A DNA stretch of 64,000 bases from Aureimonas psammosilenae (GCF_009176975.1 NZ_WEZG01000002.1:496001-560000); one strand, 5' to 3'; shown: positions 8,793-19,109, numbered from the stretch's first letter. The notes: generated from the sequence alone by a model not told the origin. Made by a program: numbers and translations.

Positions 8793-9171
8793 CGCGCCTT
8801 TCCGATCTGGCGGGCCCTTCCACCGAAAGCTTGGTGCCGCCAGCACAAGTCGCCCCAATCGGTTCCCGCGCCGGCTTGCGCGGGGCTGAGTGTTGCATGT
8901 GTTCGCTGCGGATGTTGATTAGCGGCAACACTATTGCAACGACGCATCGGCTACAGTGAACGAGCAGTCCAACTGCCGCTAAGCCGCCATAAAGCCTCCC
9001 CACCTCTAGGGTGCTTGCTGTGCCGCTTGCGAAGTCGATGCGGGGGCATCGTCGGCGCTGCATGCGTGAGGGGCGTATGACTGATCATTCAGTCTTTGTT
9101 TGCGCGTTCGCGACACATTGGTCGGGCGCGGTCGTCGAGGCGGCCGCTCTGGAAATGCGGAGCTGCGTTTG
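8793..9171. other. Intergenic region valS-exoR (379 bases)
   Basis: No gene is supported here. A TTG-led extension of exoR back to 9100 is open but implausible. A 9-bp inverted repeat (TTAGCGGCA at 8919, TGCCGCTAA at 8974) spans 46 bases and could be chance. The region probably holds the exoR promoter, but no convincing -35/-10 pair was found. Confidence 0.5.
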
Positions 9172-10017
9172 ATGCTGGAATGCGTGGCAAACCGGCGGCA
9201 TCGGGTGGGAGCAAGCGCGAAGGCCATGGCCTTGGCGCTCGGCTTCTTCGCGTCACCGTTCGGCGGTCCGGCCTATGCCTTGGACCCGAGCAACGTGATC
9301 AATCCCGAGTCCGGTCCTGCCGAACTCTTCAACTTCGGCTTCAGCGCCTACAAGCGCGGCGAGAAGACGGAAGCGGCGGAAGCCCTGAAATATGCCGCCG
9401 ACAAGGGGCATCCGGGCGCCCGCTGGAAGCTCGGCCGCATGTATGCGGACGGCGACGGCGTGCCGCGCAACGACTACGAGGCGTTCAAGATTTTCCAGGA
9501 GATCGTCGCCGACGACCAAGACGACACGTCCGTTTCACCCAATGCCGCCTATGTGGCGAGTTCCGTGACGGCGCTCGCCGACTACATGCGCACCGGCATT
9601 CCCAACACGCCCGTGCGCATCGATCTCAGCCAGGCGCGCCAGCTTTATTTCCACGCCGCCTCGATCTTCGGCGATCCGCAGGCGCAGTACCGGCTTGGCC
9701 GGATGCTGCTCTACGGGGAAGGCGGCCGCGCCAATCCGCGTCAGGCGGCGCGCTGGCTCAACCTATCGGCGGAAAAGGGCAATGCCGGCGCACAGGCGCT
9801 TCTCGGTTATCTGCTCTTCGACGGCGACCAGATCGCTGTGAAGCCGGAGCCGGTTCGCGGCCTGGCGCTCCTCACCGTCGCGCTGCGCAACGCCGAGCCG
9901 ATGGATCGCGAGTGGATTCGTCCGATGCAGGAAGAAGCCTTCTCGCTGGCGAGCGAAGGCGACCGGCGCACCGCTCTCGCCTATGCTGAAACCAAGGGAA
10001 CGGACGCGCACAACTGA
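9172..10017 (+). CDS. exoR: Sel1-repeat periplasmic regulator ExoR
   Basis: 281 residues with a signal peptide (ASAKAMALALGFFASPFGGPAYA) followed by LDPSNVINPESGPAELFNFGFSAYK and a series of Sel1/TPR-like repeats (KWKLGRMYADGDGV type, LGRMLLYGEGG, LGYLLFDGD). The N-terminal block and the DTPVRIDLSQARQLYF-like and EEAFSLASEGDRR segments match ExoR of Sinorhizobium and Agrobacterium, the periplasmic inhibitor of the ChvG/ExoS-ChvI two-component system that controls succinoglycan, motility and host adaptation. ATG 9172 gives a normal signal peptide with CGGAG upstream. ChvG/ChvI are not in the window. It converges on xthA. Confidence 0.88.
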   Translation: MLECVANRRHRVGASAKAMALALGFFASPFGGPAYALDPSNVINPESGPAELFNFGFSAYKRGEKTEAAEALKYAADKGHPGARWKLGRMYADGDGVPRNDYEAFKIFQEIVADDQDDTSVSPNAAYVASSVTALADYMRTGIPNTPVRIDLSQARQLYFHAASIFGDPQAQYRLGRMLLYGEGGRANPRQAARWLNLSAEKGNAGAQALLGYLLFDGDQIAVKPEPVRGLALLTVALRNAEPMDREWIRPMQEEAFSLASEGDRRTALAYAETKGTDAHN

Positions 10018-10032
10018 GCGTGTCCCCCGACA

Positions 10033-10815
10033 TCAGACCTTGAGCTGAACCACCACCGGAACGTGGTCTGACGGCTTTTCCCAGGCGCGCACATGGACAT
10101 CGATCGCCACCGAATGGAGGAGGTCGGCGGCTTCGGGCGATAGAAGCACGTGGTCGATGCGGAAGCCGTGGTTCTTGCGCCACGCGCCGTCCTGATAATC
10201 CCAGAACGTGTAAAGATCGTCCGCGTCGGAACTCGCGCGAATCGCGTCGGTCAAGCCCAGCGCCATCAGCCGCCGAAAGGCCGACCGGCTTTCGGGTTGG
10301 AACAGGGCGTCGCCCAGCATCACCTGCGGCCGCCGCACGTCTTCGGGCATCGGGATGACGTTGTAGTCGCCGACGAGCGCGAAGGCCTGCTCCTCCTCCA
10401 GAAGCCGACGGGCATGGGCCTGAAGGCGCTCCATCCAGCGCAGCTTGTAGTCGAACTTTTCGGTGCCGATCGGATTGCCGTTCGGCAGATAAAGCGAGGC
10501 GACGCGCAAGGGCCGGTCGTGCACCGACCAGATGCCTTCGATATAGCGCGCCTGCTCATCCGAATCGTCACCGGGCAGACCGCGATGGACTTCCTTGGGC
10601 GGCACGCGCGACAGAAGCGCGACGCCGTTGAAGCCTTTCTGACCGCTCGTCTCGACATGATAGCCGAGCGCCTCGATCGGCTCGCGCGGGAAGCCTTCGT
10701 CGACCGACTTGATCTCCTGCAGGCCGACGATGTCGGGCTTGCGCTCTTCCAGCCAAGCGAGGAGCGTGTCGAGGCGCGCCTTGACGCCGTTGATGTTCCA
10801 GGTCGCGACGAGCAC
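10033..10815 (-). CDS. xthA: Exodeoxyribonuclease III
   Basis: 260 residues, EEP endonuclease/exonuclease fold: N-terminal [13 protein letters not shown], metal-binding Glu in GLQEIKS (about residue 37), catalytic Asp/Asn in [18 protein letters not shown], and the terminal SDHVPVV with catalytic His. It acts as an AP endonuclease and 3'-exonuclease in base-excision repair. The start is GTG at 10815; the family begins exactly with the ATWNINGV strand, so no upstream start is needed. It lies 5 bases after erpA on the same strand, a probable two-gene operon. Confidence 0.96.
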   Translation of the reverse strand: MLVATWNINGVKARLDTLLAWLEERKPDIVGLQEIKSVDEGFPREPIEALGYHVETSGQKGFNGVALLSRVPPKEVHRGLPGDDSDEQARYIEGIWSVHDRPLRVASLYLPNGNPIGTEKFDYKLRWMERLQAHARRLLEEEQAFALVGDYNVIPMPEDVRRPQVMLGDALFQPESRSAFRRLMALGLTDAIRASSDADDLYTFWDYQDGAWRKNHGFRIDHVLLSPEAADLLHSVAIDVHVRAWEKPSDHVPVVVQLKV

Positions 10816-10820
10816 CGGGG

Positions 10821-11159
10821 TCAGATCGAGAAGCTGGTGCCGCAGCCGCAGGAGGCGACCGCGTTGGGGTTCCGGATCTGGAAGGATTGACCCATCAGGT
10901 CGTCCACGAAATCGATCACCGAGCCTTCCAGAAAGGTCAGCGACATCGGGTCCACCAGAACGGTCGCGCCGTCCTTCTCGATAACGAAATCGTCGGCTTC
11001 GCGCGCCGAGGTCAGGTCGTATTTGTAGGAGAAGCCCGAGCAGCCGCCGCCTTCCACGGAAACGCGCAGGGCGTCGCCGTCGTCGCGGCTTTTGGCGACG
11101 ATCGCGGCGATCCGGCGCGCGGCGCTGTCGGAAACGGTGATGGAAACGGCTTGGCTCAT
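10821..11159 (-). CDS. erpA: Iron-sulfur cluster insertion protein, HesB/IscA (ErpA) family
   Basis: 112 residues with the three conserved cysteines of A-type carriers: GGGCSGFSY and the C-terminal CGCGTSFSI. It would carry Fe-S clusters from a scaffold to apoproteins. ATG 11159 is chosen because [17 protein letters not shown] matches the family N-terminus; a longer frame to 11216 is less likely. It precedes xthA and diverges from dgt, with about 117 bases between their starts holding both promoters. Confidence 0.93.
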   Translation of the reverse strand: MSQAVSITVSDSAARRIAAIVAKSRDDGDALRVSVEGGGCSGFSYKYDLTSAREADDFVIEKDGATVLVDPMSLTFLEGSVIDFVDDLMGQSFQIRNPNAVASCGCGTSFSI

Positions 11160-11276
11160 GAAGGCTTCGACGCCATCGGCTCGTTCCCGATGCGTCGCCT
11201 CTCGTTGTTGGGGCAACAGGGCTTAAGTATGCACGGGACGAAGGCCGGTCAATCGGCCGGGCGCGGGAGGTGCGGC

Positions 11277-12521
11277 GTGTCGGATGCGGTGGGGTCGAAA
11301 GCGGAGGCGAATCGAAGCCTCGCCGCGAGCGACATCGGCTTCGGCTGCGCCGTTCACGCGCCCTATGCCTGCGATCCGGCGCGCTCGCGCGGACGCCTCT
11401 TTCCCGAAAGCTCCAGCCCGACCCGCACGCCCTTTCAGCGCGACCGCGACCGCATCGTCCACTCTGCCGCCTTTCGCCGCTTGAAGCACAAGACGCAGGT
11501 CTTCCTCGCCTATGAGGGCGACGCTTATCGCACGCGCCTGACCCACACGATCGAGGTGTCGCAGATCGCCCGCGCCTTCGCCCGCGCCCTGCGGCTGGAC
11601 GAGGACCTGACGGAAGCCGTCGCGCTCGTTCACGATTTCGGCCACACGCCTTTCGGCCATGCCGGCGAGCGCGCCTTGAACCGGCGGATGGCCGAGCATG
11701 GCGGCTTCGACCACAACGCGCAGGCGCTTCGCGTGGTGACCGCGCTGGAACAGCGCTATGCCGACTTCGACGGGTTGAACCTTACCTGGGAAACGCTGGA
11801 AGGGCTCGTCAAGCACAACGGCCCGCTGATCGGTCTTTATGCGACGGGCGAGCCGGTGCCTCAGGCCATTCTCGACTTCGATGCATTTTTTCCGTTGGAA
11901 CTCGGCAGCTTCGCGGGGCTCGAAGCGCAGGCGGCGGCGATCTCCGACGACATCGCCTACGACACGCACGACCTCGACGACGCGCTTCGCGCCGGCATTC
12001 TCGACATTTCCGATCTTCGCGATCTGGAACTCGCCGGAGACATCCTGCGCGAGGTGGAGAAGCGGCACCCCCATCTCGACCGCTCGCGCACCATCCACGA
12101 GGTCATGCGCCGCCACATCACCCGCATGGTGGAGGACGTGATCGAGACCGCGCTGCGCCGCCTCGATGAAACCGGACCGGCGAGCGCCGAGGATGTGCGC
12201 TCAGGCTCGCGGCCGATTTTCGCGTTTTCGGACGCGATGCGCCGGGCCGAAACCGAGACCAAGCGCTTCCTGTTCGCCAACGTCTACCGCACCCCCGCCA
12301 TCCGGGGTGTGATGGATCAGGCGGAGGTCGTGGTGTCCGAACTTTTCGACCGCTACATGGCCGTGCCCGACGAGATGAAGGGCGAATGGAGCGAGGCGCT
12401 GGAAGACGCTTCGGAAGCGGGGCGGGCGCGGCGCGTCAGCGACTATCTGTCGGGCATGACGGACTCCTACGCTCTCGCCGAGCACCGCCGCTTGTTTGAC
12501 GCCACCCCGGATATGCGTTAG
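11277..12521 (+). CDS. dgt: dGTPase-like HD-domain triphosphohydrolase
   Basis: 414 residues, HD superfamily: [17 protein letters not shown], the metal-binding HD in [15 protein letters not shown], and [15 protein letters not shown]. Members hydrolyse dNTPs (typically dGTP) to the deoxynucleoside and tripolyphosphate; the short rhizobial form is annotated as dGTPase-like. A start is open far upstream, but GTG 11277 has a strong ribosome-binding site (GGGAGG at 11265-11270, six-base spacing); ATG 11229 is the alternative. Gene order dgt-argS-SPOR-nagZ is the conserved rhizobial one. Confidence 0.93.
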   Translation: MSDAVGSKAEANRSLAASDIGFGCAVHAPYACDPARSRGRLFPESSSPTRTPFQRDRDRIVHSAAFRRLKHKTQVFLAYEGDAYRTRLTHTIEVSQIARAFARALRLDEDLTEAVALVHDFGHTPFGHAGERALNRRMAEHGGFDHNAQALRVVTALEQRYADFDGLNLTWETLEGLVKHNGPLIGLYATGEPVPQAILDFDAFFPLELGSFAGLEAQAAAISDDIAYDTHDLDDALRAGILDISDLRDLELAGDILREVEKRHPHLDRSRTIHEVMRRHITRMVEDVIETALRRLDETGPASAEDVRSGSRPIFAFSDAMRRAETETKRFLFANVYRTPAIRGVMDQAEVVVSELFDRYMAVPDEMKGEWSEALEDASEAGRARRVSDYLSGMTDSYALAEHRRLFDATPDMR

Positions 12522-12593
12522 GCGCGCGGCGATTTTGCGCCGCATCCGGTCCGCCATCGGCGGCGCGGTTCCGCCCGTCCTTTCGAGAGATTC

Positions 12594-14348
12594 ATGAACG
12601 TCTTCGCCGATTTCGAAACGCGCATCCGCAACGCCGTCGCGCGAGGCATCGGTTCGGAAAACCTCGACCTGTCGCGCATCGCGGTGGAGCCGCCGCGCGA
12701 CCCGACCCATGGCGACCTTTCCACCAACGCAGCGATGGTGCTGGCCAAGCCGCTCGGCCAGAAGCCGCGCGACCTCGGCGAGCGTCTGGCCGAACTCCTG
12801 CGCGCCGACCCGGACGTGGCGTCCGTGGAGATCGCGGGGCCGGGCTTCATCAACCTTCGTCTTCGTCCGTCGTTCTGGACCGGGCATCTGGCCGAGGTGC
12901 TTCGGCTCGGGGCTGCGTACGGCCGCGGACCCGATACGGGTCGCCGGATCAACGTGGAATATGTGTCGGCCAACCCCACCGGCCCGATGCATGTCGGCCA
13001 TTGCCGGGGCGCGGTGGTCGGCGATTCGATCGCCAATCTCCTGGCCTTCGCCGGCAACGAGGTGGTGAAGGAATATTACATCAACGACGCCGGCGAGCAG
13101 GTGAACGTCCTCGCGCGCTCGGTCTTCCTGCGCTACCGCGAGGCGCTGGGCGAGTCGATCGGCGAAATCCCAGCGGGGCTTTATCCCGGCGACTACCTGA
13201 AGCCGGTCGGCGCCGCGCTCGCCATTCGCCGGAACAAGGAACTTCTCCAGATGGAGGAGGCAGAATGGCTCCCCATCGTGCGCGACTACGCGATCAACGC
13301 CATGATGCTGATGATCCGCGACGACCTGAAGCGGCTCGGCATCGAGCACGAGGTTTTCTTCTCGGAGCGCACCCTGCATTCGAGCGCGAACGGCAATGCG
13401 AGCCGCATCGCTGAAACGATCCAGGCGCTGCAGGCGCGGGGCATCGTTTATCAGGGCACGCTTCCGCCGCCGAAGGGGCAGTTGCCGGAGGACTGGGAGG
13501 ACCGCGAGCAGACGCTTCTGCGTTCCACCGATGTCGGCGATGACATGGATCGCCCGCTCGTGAAGTCGGACGGCGCCTATACCTATTTCGCCGCCGATGT
13601 CGCTTATTTCGCCGACAAGTTCGCGCGCGGCTTTCAGGAAATGGTCTACGTGCTGGGCGCGGACCACGGCGGCTACGTCAAGCGGCTGGAGGCCGTGGCC
13701 AAGGCGGTGTCGGGCGGGGAAGCGCATTCCGACGTCGTTCTCTGCCAGCTCGTGAAGCTTTTCCGCGACGGCGAGCCGGTGAAGATGTCGAAGCGCTCCG
13801 GCGACTTCGTGACGCTCGCGGACGTGGTCGAGGAGGTCGGGCGCGATCCCGTGCGCTTCATGATGCTCTACCGCAAGAGCGACGCGCCGCTGGATTTCGA
13901 CTTCAAGAAGGTGACGGAACAGTCCAAGGACAATCCGGTCTTCTACGTCCAATATGCCCATGCCCGCGCGGCCTCCGTGGTGCGGCAGGCGGAAAGCGCA
14001 GGGATCGAGGTGCCGGCGGATGCGGCGCTCGCCGACCCGGCGTTGCTCGCGCTTCTCGAAGACGAAGGCGAGCTTGGCCTCGTCCGCAAGCTTTCCGAAT
14101 ATCCGCGCCTCGTTCTGGCGGCTGCGGACGCCAAGGAGCCGCACCGTGTCGCCTTCTATCTCTACGATCTCGCGCAGATGTTTCATGCTCAATACAATCG
14201 CGGGCGGGACGTGCCGGGGTTACGCTTTGTTAACCCTGACGAGCCAAGATTGACCTTGGCGAGACTGGGCATCGTTCGAGGTGTCGCGTCCGTTGTTGCT
14301 TCCGGTCTCAAGCTGATCGGGGTGGCGGCACCGGACGAGATGCGCTGA
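12594..14348 (+). CDS. argS: Arginyl-tRNA synthetase
   Basis: 584 residues, class I. Visible are the N-terminal Add-1 domain, the HIGH-equivalent [15 protein letters not shown] (His-Val-Gly-His near residues 132-135), the KMSKR loop ([13 protein letters not shown], near residue 396) and the C-terminal anticodon-binding helical domain ending in [13 protein letters not shown]. It charges tRNA-Arg. The length is normal and ATG 12594 fits the family start ([11 protein letters not shown]). Confidence 0.98.
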   Translation: MNVFADFETRIRNAVARGIGSENLDLSRIAVEPPRDPTHGDLSTNAAMVLAKPLGQKPRDLGERLAELLRADPDVASVEIAGPGFINLRLRPSFWTGHLAEVLRLGAAYGRGPDTGRRINVEYVSANPTGPMHVGHCRGAVVGDSIANLLAFAGNEVVKEYYINDAGEQVNVLARSVFLRYREALGESIGEIPAGLYPGDYLKPVGAALAIRRNKELLQMEEAEWLPIVRDYAINAMMLMIRDDLKRLGIEHEVFFSERTLHSSANGNASRIAETIQALQARGIVYQGTLPPPKGQLPEDWEDREQTLLRSTDVGDDMDRPLVKSDGAYTYFAADVAYFADKFARGFQEMVYVLGADHGGYVKRLEAVAKAVSGGEAHSDVVLCQLVKLFRDGEPVKMSKRSGDFVTLADVVEEVGRDPVRFMMLYRKSDAPLDFDFKKVTEQSKDNPVFYVQYAHARAASVVRQAESAGIEVPADAALADPALLALLEDEGELGLVRKLSEYPRLVLAAADAKEPHRVAFYLYDLAQMFHAQYNRGRDVPGLRFVNPDEPRLTLARLGIVRGVASVVASGLKLIGVAAPDEMR

Positions 14349-14446
14349 GCGACCACGCTTTGGTCAACATCGCCGCTTAGACGCTTCGGCATCCCTGCCG
14401 GAGCTTGACGATGCGTCCGCCGGGGCGAGGGCATAGCGAGGGGTTG

Positions 14447-16072
14447 ATGGGTAACTTGAAGGGCCTGGCTCGCGGCTCCACGTCCGCGAGGGGCGGAGCT
14501 CCCATTGCGGAAGATCCCTTCGCCGAGCTCGAACAACTCTTTCAGACCGAACTGAACCGCGACCCCCGTCACGATGAGGCCGCGCGCCGCCAAGGCGCTG
14601 CGCCCGCTCGTCGCGAGCCGGGCATGGATTTCGCGTTCGACGATCTCGACAAGCAATTCCAGGCCGCCTTCGAAACCGAAACGCGGGGGCAGGGCCGTTC
14701 GGCTCCGGCCGCGGCGCACCGGGAAGCTCCGCGCAAAGCGCAAGGAACGGCGCGCGTCATGGGTTCGCGTCCGGTCCACCCGACCGACGAAGAAATCGAT
14801 CACGAGTTGGAGGAGGTGCTGCGAAACTTGAGCGCGCCGGCCCGTCCGCGCGATCGCATCGTCGTGGAAACCCAGTCCTTTGCTCCCGAGCGCGCCGCCG
14901 AGGAGCGTATCGTGCACCAGCCCCCGGCCGATGTTGACGAGTTCGAGGAACTGATCCGCAGCGAACTCGCGGTGATCCGCCCGACATCCATTCCGGCGCC
15001 GCGCCAGGCGCAGCGGGCCGAGCCGGCCTACGAGTCGCCAAGCTACGCGGCCCCCTACGAGACCGACTACAGCACCGGGCCGATGGAATACGGTCGCCCC
15101 GTCACTGCCGGGCGTCGCTGGAAGGGCCGCATGATGGCCGGCGGCAGCGTTCTGGCCGTTCTGGTGGCCGGCGGGCTTGGCGTGTTTCTTCTACACGGCG
15201 CGTCGGGCAGCCTCGGCGGAGGCAGCGACGAGCCGCTTCTCATCAAGGCGGATGCCGAACCCTACAAGATTGCGCCCAAAGATCCGGGCGGCCGGGCTTA
15301 TCCGAACCAGAACAAGGCGGTCTACGATCGCGTCGCCTCGCCGAACAAGGCCGACGCCACGCCGACCCAGACGGCTCTCCTGCGCAACGCCGAAGAGCCC
15401 ATGGAGCTTCCGACCGAGGAGGAAGACGCGTCCTATTCCGATGCCTTGCCCGGCGTCGAGCTGGGGGGCGGGGAGTCCGTCGCCGTCAAGGACGAGACCC
15501 GCGTCACCGCCGAGACCGAAGCGACCGACGGCGGGCCCGAGCCGGTGCTGCAGCCGCGCCGCGTGAAAACGATGCGCGTCGGCGCGGACGGGCGCCTGGT
15601 GCCGAACGACGAGCCGGCCGCGACCTCCGTTGCCGACCCGATCGCGACCGCTGCCGCTTCCGTCACCGATGTCGCTTCGGTGGTCGCCGATGCGGCCGGC
15701 GAGGCGCGCGATCCGGTGCAGGTTTCCGCGGTTCCCGCGCGGCCGGTCGCCATGCCGGCGCCCAAGCCCGGTTCCGTGCCGGCGGCTCCGGTGTCGGTGC
15801 CGGTGCAAACGGCGTCCGCCATGCCGGCGAGCGGCTACTTCGTGCAGATCGCATCGCAGCCCTCCGAGGCTTCGGCGCAGCAGTCGATGTCGAGCATGAG
15901 CGGCCGTTATGCCAACGTCATCGCCGGTCGTCCGCTCGGCATCCAGGCTGCCGAAATCCCCGGAAAGGGAACCTACTACCGCGTCCGCGTCGCCGCCGGC
16001 TCGAAGGAAGAAGCGGCGAGCCTTTGCTCGAAGCTGAAATCGGCGGGCGCGACCTGCCTCGTGACGCGCTGA
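14447..16072 (+). CDS. SPOR-domain inner-membrane protein
   Basis: About 541 residues: an acidic/disordered cytoplasmic N-terminus, one membrane segment (MMAGGSVLAVLVAGGLGVFLL, near residue 226), a long Pro/Ala/Val-rich periplasmic linker and a C-terminal SPOR domain (from about residue 462: SGYFVQIASQPSEASAQ ... YYRVRVAAGS). SPOR domains bind denuded glycans at the division septum, so a cell-division or peptidoglycan role is likely. The start is uncertain (TTG 14405, ATG 14411 or ATG 14447); 14447 gives the MGNLKGLARG N-terminus. It sits between argS and nagZ, as in other rhizobia. Confidence 0.88.
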   Translation: MGNLKGLARGSTSARGGAPIAEDPFAELEQLFQTELNRDPRHDEAARRQGAAPARREPGMDFAFDDLDKQFQAAFETETRGQGRSAPAAAHREAPRKAQGTARVMGSRPVHPTDEEIDHELEEVLRNLSAPARPRDRIVVETQSFAPERAAEERIVHQPPADVDEFEELIRSELAVIRPTSIPAPRQAQRAEPAYESPSYAAPYETDYSTGPMEYGRPVTAGRRWKGRMMAGGSVLAVLVAGGLGVFLLHGASGSLGGGSDEPLLIKADAEPYKIAPKDPGGRAYPNQNKAVYDRVASPNKADATPTQTALLRNAEEPMELPTEEEDASYSDALPGVELGGGESVAVKDETRVTAETEATDGGPEPVLQPRRVKTMRVGADGRLVPNDEPAATSVADPIATAAASVTDVASVVADAAGEARDPVQVSAVPARPVAMPAPKPGSVPAAPVSVPVQTASAMPASGYFVQIASQPSEASAQQSMSSMSGRYANVIAGRPLGIQAAEIPGKGTYYRVRVAAGSKEEAASLCSKLKSAGATCLVTR

Positions 16073-16079
16073 GACATCG

Positions 16080-17102
16080 ATGTCCGCACACAAGGCCTGG
16101 ATCGCCGGCTGCTCGGCCAAACGCCTCACGGGCGACGAGAAGGCGTTCTTCCGCGACGAACGCCCCTGGGGCTTCATCCTCTTCGGCCGCAATGTCGGCG
16201 AAGCCGGGGAGCTTCGCGACCTCGTAGCCGAACTGAAGGAAGCGGGCGGGCGCGACTCCACCCCCGTTTTCGTGGATCAGGAGGGTGGCCGCGTCCAGCG
16301 TTTGCGCCCGCCCTTGGCCCCGAGCTATCCGCCATCCGCGCGCCTTGGCGCAGTTTATGCGGCCGACCCGGAAGCGGGTGAGCGCGCGGCGTGGCTGACG
16401 GGACGTTTGTTCGCCTTCGATCTTGCCGCCTACGGGTTCAACGCCGATTGCCTGCCCTGCCTCGACGTGCCCGTCGTGGGCGCGAGTTCCGTGATCGGCG
16501 ACCGTGCCTATGCGAGCGCGCCGGACGTCGTCGCCAAGCTCGGCGGTGCTGCGGCGGCCGGTCTCGCGGCAGGCGGTCTCATGCCGGTGATGAAGCATGT
16601 TCCCGGTCACGGGCGCGGCAATGCCGACAGCCATCTGTCCCTGCCGGTGGTGGATGCGAGCTGCGCCGAACTCTACGCGTCCGACATCCTGCCGTTCCAG
16701 ACCCTCAACCATCTGCCGGCGGCGATGACCGCCCATATCCTCTTCTCGGATATCGACGCGGCGAACCCTTCCACGCTGTCGCCGATCGTCATCGAAGACG
16801 TGATCCGAAACCGAATCGGTTTTGACGGACTTTTGATGACCGACGATATGTCGATGAAGGCGCTGAACGGGGACATGACGGATCTGTCCCGCCGGGCCCT
16901 CGATGCGGGCTGCGACCTCGCCCTTCACTGCAACGGCGACATGGCCGAGATGCGGAAAGTCGCGGCCGGCGTCACCGAACTCGCCGACAAGGCCAAGCTG
17001 CGGGCCGAGATCGCCGAACTCTACGGCCCCTCGCGCCTCCACGCCGCCGACGAAGCTGCGCTGCGCGAGGAATATGCCCGGCTGATGTCCGCCGTCGCCT
17101 GA
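16080..17102 (+). CDS. nagZ: Beta-N-acetylhexosaminidase (glycoside hydrolase 3)
   Basis: 340 residues of the GH3 NagZ family: WGFILFGRNV near residue 30, VDQEGGRVQRL, the catalytic His loop KHVPGHGRGNADSH (with HVPGHG) and the nucleophile Asp in LLMTDDMSMKAL. It removes GlcNAc from muropeptides in cytoplasmic cell-wall recycling. It starts 7 bases after the SPOR gene and is probably co-transcribed with it. In most rhizobia scpA and scpB follow; here they do not. Confidence 0.96.
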   Translation: MSAHKAWIAGCSAKRLTGDEKAFFRDERPWGFILFGRNVGEAGELRDLVAELKEAGGRDSTPVFVDQEGGRVQRLRPPLAPSYPPSARLGAVYAADPEAGERAAWLTGRLFAFDLAAYGFNADCLPCLDVPVVGASSVIGDRAYASAPDVVAKLGGAAAAGLAAGGLMPVMKHVPGHGRGNADSHLSLPVVDASCAELYASDILPFQTLNHLPAAMTAHILFSDIDAANPSTLSPIVIEDVIRNRIGFDGLLMTDDMSMKALNGDMTDLSRRALDAGCDLALHCNGDMAEMRKVAAGVTELADKAKLRAEIAELYGPSRLHAADEAALREEYARLMSAVA

Positions 17103-17144
17103 TCTGGTCGCGCTCTCCCTCCTGTCCGCCAGCCCCACGCTCGC

Positions 17145-17249
17145 CACGATCATTCCGTAGGGGATGGGGTACGTGACGCGTGGATGTCGTGGCTTTCCTG
17201 CCTTCCCGGAGCCGAAACCTCAGGCTAGGTTGATCGAGCACGATCATTC
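17145..17249. repeat. 11-bp direct repeat between nagZ and tatA
   Basis: CACGATCATTC occurs at 17145-17155 and again at 17239-17249. The second copy is also palindromic (CACGA-TCAT-TCGTG). The two copies lie in the 259-base nagZ-tatA gap where scpA and scpB are usually found. Confidence 0.4.
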
Positions 17250-17361
17250 GTGTTTGAACTCGCGACGGATGCCGCTTACGTAACGCCGACCGGCACCATC
17301 GCCGCCGAGTCGCTACCGCTCGAAACCGGGCGGCGACTTTCGCGGCAAAGGGAGAAAGACA

Positions 17362-17592
17362 GTGGGTAGCTTCAGCATCTGGCATTGGCTCATCGTTCTG
17401 GCCGTCGTGCTGCTGCTCTTCGGCCGCGGCAAGATCCCCGAGCTGATGGGCGACGTCGCCAAGGGCATCAAGAACTTCAAGAACGGCATGCGCGACGAGG
17501 ACGAAACGCCCGTAGCGCAGGAGCGCCGGTCGCTCGACCACCGCGAGGAAGAGATCGTCCGCGAGCGTCAGGCCGAAAAGACCACGATCTGA
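17362..17592 (+). CDS. tatA: Sec-independent translocase subunit TatA
   Basis: 76 residues: a short N-terminus (SFSIWHWL), one membrane helix ([10 protein letters not shown]), the hinge [17 protein letters not shown] and an amphipathic helix followed by a charged tail. It forms the pore-building element of the Tat pathway, which exports folded proteins with twin-arginine signals. The start is GTG 17362 with a purine-rich RBS (AAAGGGAGAAAG). It is the first gene of tatABC. Confidence 0.95.
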   Translation: MGSFSIWHWLIVLAVVLLLFGRGKIPELMGDVAKGIKNFKNGMRDEDETPVAQERRSLDHREEEIVRERQAEKTTI

Positions 17593-17754
17593 TCGCACGT
17601 CGATCCGCGTTCGATCGGGCACGGAAGTCGCCGCGCCCGATGCCGGGCGAGATGGCGCCGGTCGCCATGAGGTGCGTTGCCGCCTCGTTTTCGATCGTCG
17701 CCGGCAAGGAAAGCCGTTTGCCGCGAGGGCGACGGTTCGTTCGAAAGTCTCTCG

Positions 17755-18240
17755 ATGTTCGAAGTCGGTTGGTCCGAACTCCTGGTGATCGGCGTGGTGC
17801 TGATCGTCGTCGTCGGTCCGAAGGACCTGCCGCGCATGTTGCGGACCTTCGGGCGCGTGACCTCGCAGCTTCGCCGCATGGCGGGCGATTTTCGTCGCCA
17901 GTTCGACGACGCGTTGCGTGAAGCGGAGATGGACGACGTCAAGGAAACCGTCCGCGATATCGGCCGCATGGACCCGCGCAACAGCGTGCGCGACGCGCTG
18001 AACCCGATCCGCGCCGTGGGGGACGAAATCCGCTCATCCCTGCGGGCCGCAACCAAGGCGCCGGAACCGCGCCTGCCCACCGCCGATGCCCCCGCGACGC
18101 CTGCCGCACCGCCCCCGGCGGACGTGGAAACGGCATCGCCCGCAGCGGCTGCCCCGGAAGCCGACAAGACATCCGCCGCCCCGAATGCGGCCCCTTCCAA
18201 ACCGGACCGTGAACTGGCGTCCGACGGAGAACGTGCGTGA
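17755..18240 (+). CDS. tatB: Sec-independent translocase subunit TatB
   Basis: 161 residues: N-terminal membrane helix (FEVGWSELLVIGVVLIVVVGPKDLP), a Glu in the helix and the PKDLPRMLR hinge typical of TatB, then an amphipathic helix and an Ala/Pro-rich tail. TatB forms the substrate-receptor complex with TatC. The ATG at 17755 gives the normal MFEVGW start; the open frame upstream is not coding. Its stop overlaps the tatC start. Confidence 0.95.
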   Translation: MFEVGWSELLVIGVVLIVVVGPKDLPRMLRTFGRVTSQLRRMAGDFRRQFDDALREAEMDDVKETVRDIGRMDPRNSVRDALNPIRAVGDEIRSSLRAATKAPEPRLPTADAPATPAAPPPADVETASPAAAAPEADKTSAAPNAAPSKPDRELASDGERA

Positions 18241-19064
18241 TGCGTGCCGGTCAGGACAATATAGACGCTTCCTCGGCACCTCTCATCGAGCACCTGATCG
18301 AGCTTCGCGGCCGGCTTATCTGGGCGCTCTGCGCCTTTTTTATCGCCTTCATCCTCTGCTACTTCCTGTCTGCGCACATCTTCGACATTCTCGCGCAGCC
18401 TTATCTGCGCGCCGCGCGCTGGCGCCACATCGATCTCGGCCCGGCCGGCTTCAACTATACGAGCCCGCTCGGCGCTTTTACGACCTATCTCCAGATCGCC
18501 GCCTTCGGGGGCATGTTCCTGTCTTTTCCCGTCGCCGCCACGCAACTCTACAAGTTCGTGGCGCCCGGCCTTTATCGCAACGAGCGCCAAGCCTTCCTGC
18601 CCTTTCTGGTCGCTTCGCCGCTCTTGTTCCTGCTCGGCGCGCTTCTTGTTTATTTCGTCGCCATGCCGATGCTGATGTGGTTCTCGCTCGGCTTCGTGCG
18701 TGCCGCCGCCAGCCCCGACGAGGTGTCCGTCAACTTCCTGAACGTGATGTCGGAATATCTCTCCACCGTCATGGCGTTGATTCTGGCCTTCGGTCTGGTG
18801 TTCCAGATGCCGGTCGTCACCTCCTTGATGGTGCGTGCCGGCATGATCACGACGCAAAGTCTTGTCGGCAAACGCAAATGGGCGATCGTGCTCGCCTTCG
18901 TCGTCGCGGCCGTCCTGACCCCGCCCGATCCGACCTCGCAGATCGCCCTTGCGGTCCCCGCTATCCTTCTCTACGAGGTCTCGATCATCACGGCGCGGAT
19001 GATCGAACGCAAACAAGCCGAACAATCGAGCGACACCGACCCGTCCGGCGAACGATCCGCGTAA
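18240..19064 (+). CDS. tatC: Sec-independent translocase subunit TatC
   Basis: 274 residues with six membrane helices and the family signatures LIEHLIELRGRLIWAL (N-terminal, cytoplasmic), the periplasmic FAPGLY-like KFVAPGLYRNERQA and TPPDPTSQI near the C-terminus. TatC recognises the twin-arginine signal. The start overlaps the tatB stop: ATG 18240 shares one base with TGA, and GTG 18237 is a close alternative, so translation is likely coupled to tatB. Confidence 0.96.
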   Translation: MRAGQDNIDASSAPLIEHLIELRGRLIWALCAFFIAFILCYFLSAHIFDILAQPYLRAARWRHIDLGPAGFNYTSPLGAFTTYLQIAAFGGMFLSFPVAATQLYKFVAPGLYRNERQAFLPFLVASPLLFLLGALLVYFVAMPMLMWFSLGFVRAAASPDEVSVNFLNVMSEYLSTVMALILAFGLVFQMPVVTSLMVRAGMITTQSLVGKRKWAIVLAFVVAAVLTPPDPTSQIALAVPAILLYEVSIITARMIERKQAEQSSDTDPSGERSA

Positions 19065-19109
19065 GGGCTCGGAACGTCCGCTCTTCGACCGTTCGGGAGC
19101 GGAAGAACG

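Noticed and set aside
5994-8858. A 954-codon open frame antisense to valS
   Set aside because: Long antisense frames are expected in G+C-rich DNA. The protein has no domain, and the sense strand is a complete ValRS.
8919-8982. 9-bp inverted repeat in the valS-exoR gap as an operator
   Set aside because: A repeat of this length over a 379-base region is fairly likely by chance; it is mentioned only in the gap entry.
10887-11276. An N-terminal extension of dgt back over erpA
   Set aside because: It overlaps the erpA gene on the other strand, and GTG 11277 has a much better ribosome-binding site.
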